Assembly (NCBI GenBank): GCA_938003515.1 | Contig: CALKYL010000147.1 | Span: 1-7,152 of the forward strand | Direction of reading: 5' to 3' | DNA length: 7,152 bases | Source of the DNA: an uncultured bacterium | GTDB lineage: Bacteria > Planctomycetota > UBA1135 > UBA2386 | Shown: in pieces, positions 5,278 to 7,152 of the stretch | Layout of the letters: every line of letters begins with the position of its first letter | Numbering within the stretch: the stretch's first letter is position 1 | The notes under the pieces: generated by a model | Told to the model about the DNA's origin: nothing | The model's input: the letters and a program-made list of their open reading frames with translations, nothing else | Databases searched by the model: none | Translations under genes and position numbers: made by a program

Positions 5278-7152
5278 TCACGGCCGCACCCGCACGAGCA
5301 CCTCCTCGCACGCCGCGACCTGCACGAACTCGCGCCGGCGCGCGCCGGCGTCGAACGACAGCTCGAGTTCGTACGCGCCCGCCGGCACGTTCGGCGACGC
5401 CCCGCCGGTTGCGCCCCGCTCCGCCGAGAACGTCGCGACCCGCTCGCCGTGTCGGAAGAGCGCCGCCCGCCAGTCCGTGCGCGGGCCGCGCGCGTCGCTC
5501 GCTTCGACCCGGCAGCGCCCACCGTGCACGACCGGCCAGTCGATGCGCACGCCCTCGACCGGCACGTCGACCGTGCGCACCGCTTCGATCACGAACGCGT
5601 CCTCGCGCGCCGCGTGCCCCGGCGGACGCAGCGAGAGCTCGTGCCGCCCGACCGGCACACGGGAACGGAACGGGCCGTCGTCGTCCTTGCGGATCAGCTC
5701 CGCCGTGTGCCAGACGTCGCCGCCGGGGGTGCGCCGCGCGAGCGTGATCTGCCGCACGCGGTGCGCCCCGGGCAGCTCGAGCTCGAGCATCGCCGTCGGC
5801 CGCGGCGTCGTCAGCGCGACCCGCAGCGGCTCCGGCGCCTGCGACCCGGGCCCGAACGCGACGCGCTGGGGCTCGTAGCCGGCGGCGTCGACGAGCGCCT
5901 CGTTCGACCCGTCGCCGAGCAGCACCGTGCAGGTGCCGGCGCCGTCGGTCCAGACGACCGAGCGACGGCCGTTGCCCGTCGACCACACGTGCGCCTCGAC
6001 GACCGGTTGCCCCGCGCCGGTGACTTCGAGCGTGCGAACCGTGCCGCGCAGCGGCAGCACGACGTCGGCCGGCGCCGTCGCGACGGTGCCCGGCTGCTCC
6101 GCGAGCTGCAGCGCGCGCACGCCCTCGAGCACCGGCCACAGCCGCACGCGCGTGCCCGCGGGCAGCGCGTGGTCGACGAAGCCGTCGCGCAGGTCCGCCG
6201 AGGCGTAGTGCACGGCGCAGCGGTCGAAGTCCCAGACCGCGACGCGCAGGTTCTGGTGCACGTCGACCTCGACGCGCACGTCGAGCACGAACGCGCGCAC
6301 CTCGACGGCGTCGTGGTACACGCCGGGCGGACAGACCACCTCGGCGCGCACGATCGCCGGTACGGGCAACCGGTGCTCGGGCACGTCGACGCGGGCGGCG
6401 AAGCGCGCCTCGGTCGCGACGATCCTCGGCAGCAGGTCGAAGCGCGGCGCGTTGCAGTCGGCGATGGCGCCGTTCTGCATCGTCAGGCGGTTGCCGCTGA
6501 TGCTCGCCTCGCGCATCGGCACCGCGAGCAGCGCGAGCGGGCCGGCCGCGGCGACGCGCAGCACGTAGCTGCCGTCGGCCGCGGCGTTGGTGCTGCCGAG
6601 CACCGGGCCTTCGGGCAGCCCGTCGGCGAGGCGGTATGCACACACGCGCGCGGCCGGCACCGGGTCGCCTGCGTCGTCGACGACGCGGCCGAGCGCCGTC
6701 GCGACGACCTGCACCGGCACCTCGAGCGGCCCGGTCGACGCGAGCACCGCGGCGTCGAACTCGGCAAAGCCGGCCGCGTAGTGCTCGTCCTCGTACGCGC
6801 GCACCTCGAGCTCGAAGCGCGCCGCCGCGTCGGCCCACGCCGGCACGTCGATCGCGAAGCTGCCGTCCGGCGCCGCCGCGACGTGCGCCTCGTGACGTCG
6901 CCAGGCGCCGTCGACCCTGCCGGTGACGTCGATGCGGATCGGCGCGCGCCACGGAACGTCCTCGACGAGCCCGACAAGCTGGCCGCGCAGCGCGAGCGCC
7001 CGGGCAGCGGGCGGCGACGGCGACTCTCGCTTCGGCCCGTCGATCGGCCCCGCGTCGGCCGGACTCCGCGGATCCCCGGCCCCGGCGGACGCGGTGCGCA
7101 TCGCCGACATCGTCGACGCGTCAGCGCCGGGCGGCGCCGCCGGATCGTCGGG
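5278..7152 (-). CDS. Large carboxypeptidase-regulatory-like beta-sandwich protein, N-terminus beyond the right edge
   Basis: The frame runs from the stop at 5278-5280 to the right edge without an upstream stop. An internal ATG at 7110 would give 610 residues, but the 14 codons before it (PDDPAAPPGADAST) continue a Pro-, Ala- and Asp-rich linker. The true start, probably with a signal or membrane anchor, is therefore likely outside. Numbering from 7110, residues 1-38 are the linker and about 39-105 are a first beta-sandwich (LRGQLVGLVEDVPWRAPIRI). Residues about 139-197 are a clear carboxypeptidase regulatory-like domain (LGRVVDDAGDPVPAARVCAY, then AAADGSYVLRVAAAG). Residues 225-350 are further strands, and about 354-420 are a second regulatory-like domain (TVRTLEVTGAGQPVVEAHVW, then TDGAGTC). 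Residues 440-608 are two more strand-rich modules, the last with VPAGAYELELSFDAG. No catalytic motif is visible. Such proteins usually act as structural or binding modules at the cell surface. The esterase/sialidase-like gene follows 50 bases downstream. Confidence 0.8.
   Translation of the reverse strand, partial: PDDPAAPPGADASTMSAMRTASAGAGDPRSPADAGPIDGPKRESPSPPAARALALRGQLVGLVEDVPWRAPIRIDVTGRVDGAWRRHEAHVAAAPDGSFAIDVPAWADAAARFELEVRAYEDEHYAAGFAEFDAAVLASTGPLEVPVQVVATALGRVVDDAGDPVPAARVCAYRLADGLPEGPVLGSTNAAADGSYVLRVAAAGPLALLAVPMREASISGNRLTMQNGAIADCNAPRFDLLPRIVATEARFAARVDVPEHRLPVPAIVRAEVVCPPGVYHDAVEVRAFVLDVRVEVDVHQNLRVAVWDFDRCAVHYASADLRDGFVDHALPAGTRVRLWPVLEGVRALQLAEQPGTVATAPADVVLPLRGTVRTLEVTGAGQPVVEAHVWSTGNGRRSVVWTDGAGTCTVLLGDGSNEALVDAAGYEPQRVAFGPGSQAPEPLRVALTTPRPTAMLELELPGAHRVRQITLARRTPGGDVWHTAELIRKDDDGPFRSRVPVGRHELSLRPPGHAAREDAFVIEAVRTVDVPVEGVRIDWPVVHGGRCRVEASDARGPRTDWRAALFRHGERVATFSAERGATGGASPNVPAGAYELELSFDAGARRREFVQVAACEEVLVRVRP

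Noticed and set aside
3494..5878. 794-codon plus-strand open frame
   Set aside because: It lies antisense to the sialidase/esterase and beta-sandwich genes, with low-complexity Arg/Ala/Val/His composition and no motif. It is a GC-rich shadow.
5228..6952. Upstream extension of the sialidase/esterase frame into the beta-sandwich gene
   Set aside because: The extension is Arg/Ala/Gly-rich without motifs and overlaps a clearly coding frame. A signal peptide begins exactly at the ATG at 5227.
1..7152. RNA genes, CRISPR arrays, insertion sequences, attachment sites or defence genes
   Set aside because: I looked for cloverleaf, repeat-spacer, transposase and long inverted-repeat patterns and saw none. 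All space is explained by six genes and short gaps.

Overview
This is a very GC-rich stretch with dense codon-position bias and long spurious antisense reading frames. It carries six protein genes and no RNA gene, mobile element or CRISPR array that I can see. The content is several exported proteins of unknown function, a carboxypeptidase-regulatory-type beta-sandwich protein, and a BNR sialidase-like protein fused to an SGNH esterase of a type common in Planctomycetota. I infer a high-GC planctomycete or close relative, with moderate confidence and from gene flavour only.

Layout from left to right. A proline racemase / hydroxyproline epimerase family gene (minus strand, cut by the left edge) lies 9 bases downstream of a minus-strand gene for an exported double-DUF1579 protein. 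The DUF1579 gene is split by an apparent one-base deletion near 458-478. A 118-base divergent intergenic region (1291-1408) separates it from a plus-strand pair: a two-membrane-segment DUF445 protein, then, 95 bases later, an exported protein with a degenerate PDZ-like C-terminus. The divergent region holds a good -35/-10 pair placing the DUF445 transcript start almost at its ATG, and a short hairpin beside the DUF1579 ribosome binding site. The PDZ-like gene converges on a minus-strand pair. Their stops are 40 bases apart, with a 9-bp all-GC hairpin between them that probably acts as a shared two-way terminator.

The right half is that minus-strand pair. Upstream is a large beta-sandwich protein whose frame stays open to the right edge. 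After a 50-base gap comes the 600-residue sialidase-like plus SGNH esterase fusion. The pair looks like a small operon for surface or periplasmic handling of glycans, possibly O-acetylated ones. This is an inference from domain pairing: the sialidase half lacks the usual RIP motif and the esterase half carries Gly-Gly-Ser where Gly-Asp-Ser is usual.

I do not see a defence system, biosynthetic cluster or other clearly new multi-gene system. The most notable items are the domain fusion with its altered motifs, the internal duplication and frameshift in the DUF1579 protein, and the compact intergenic signals.
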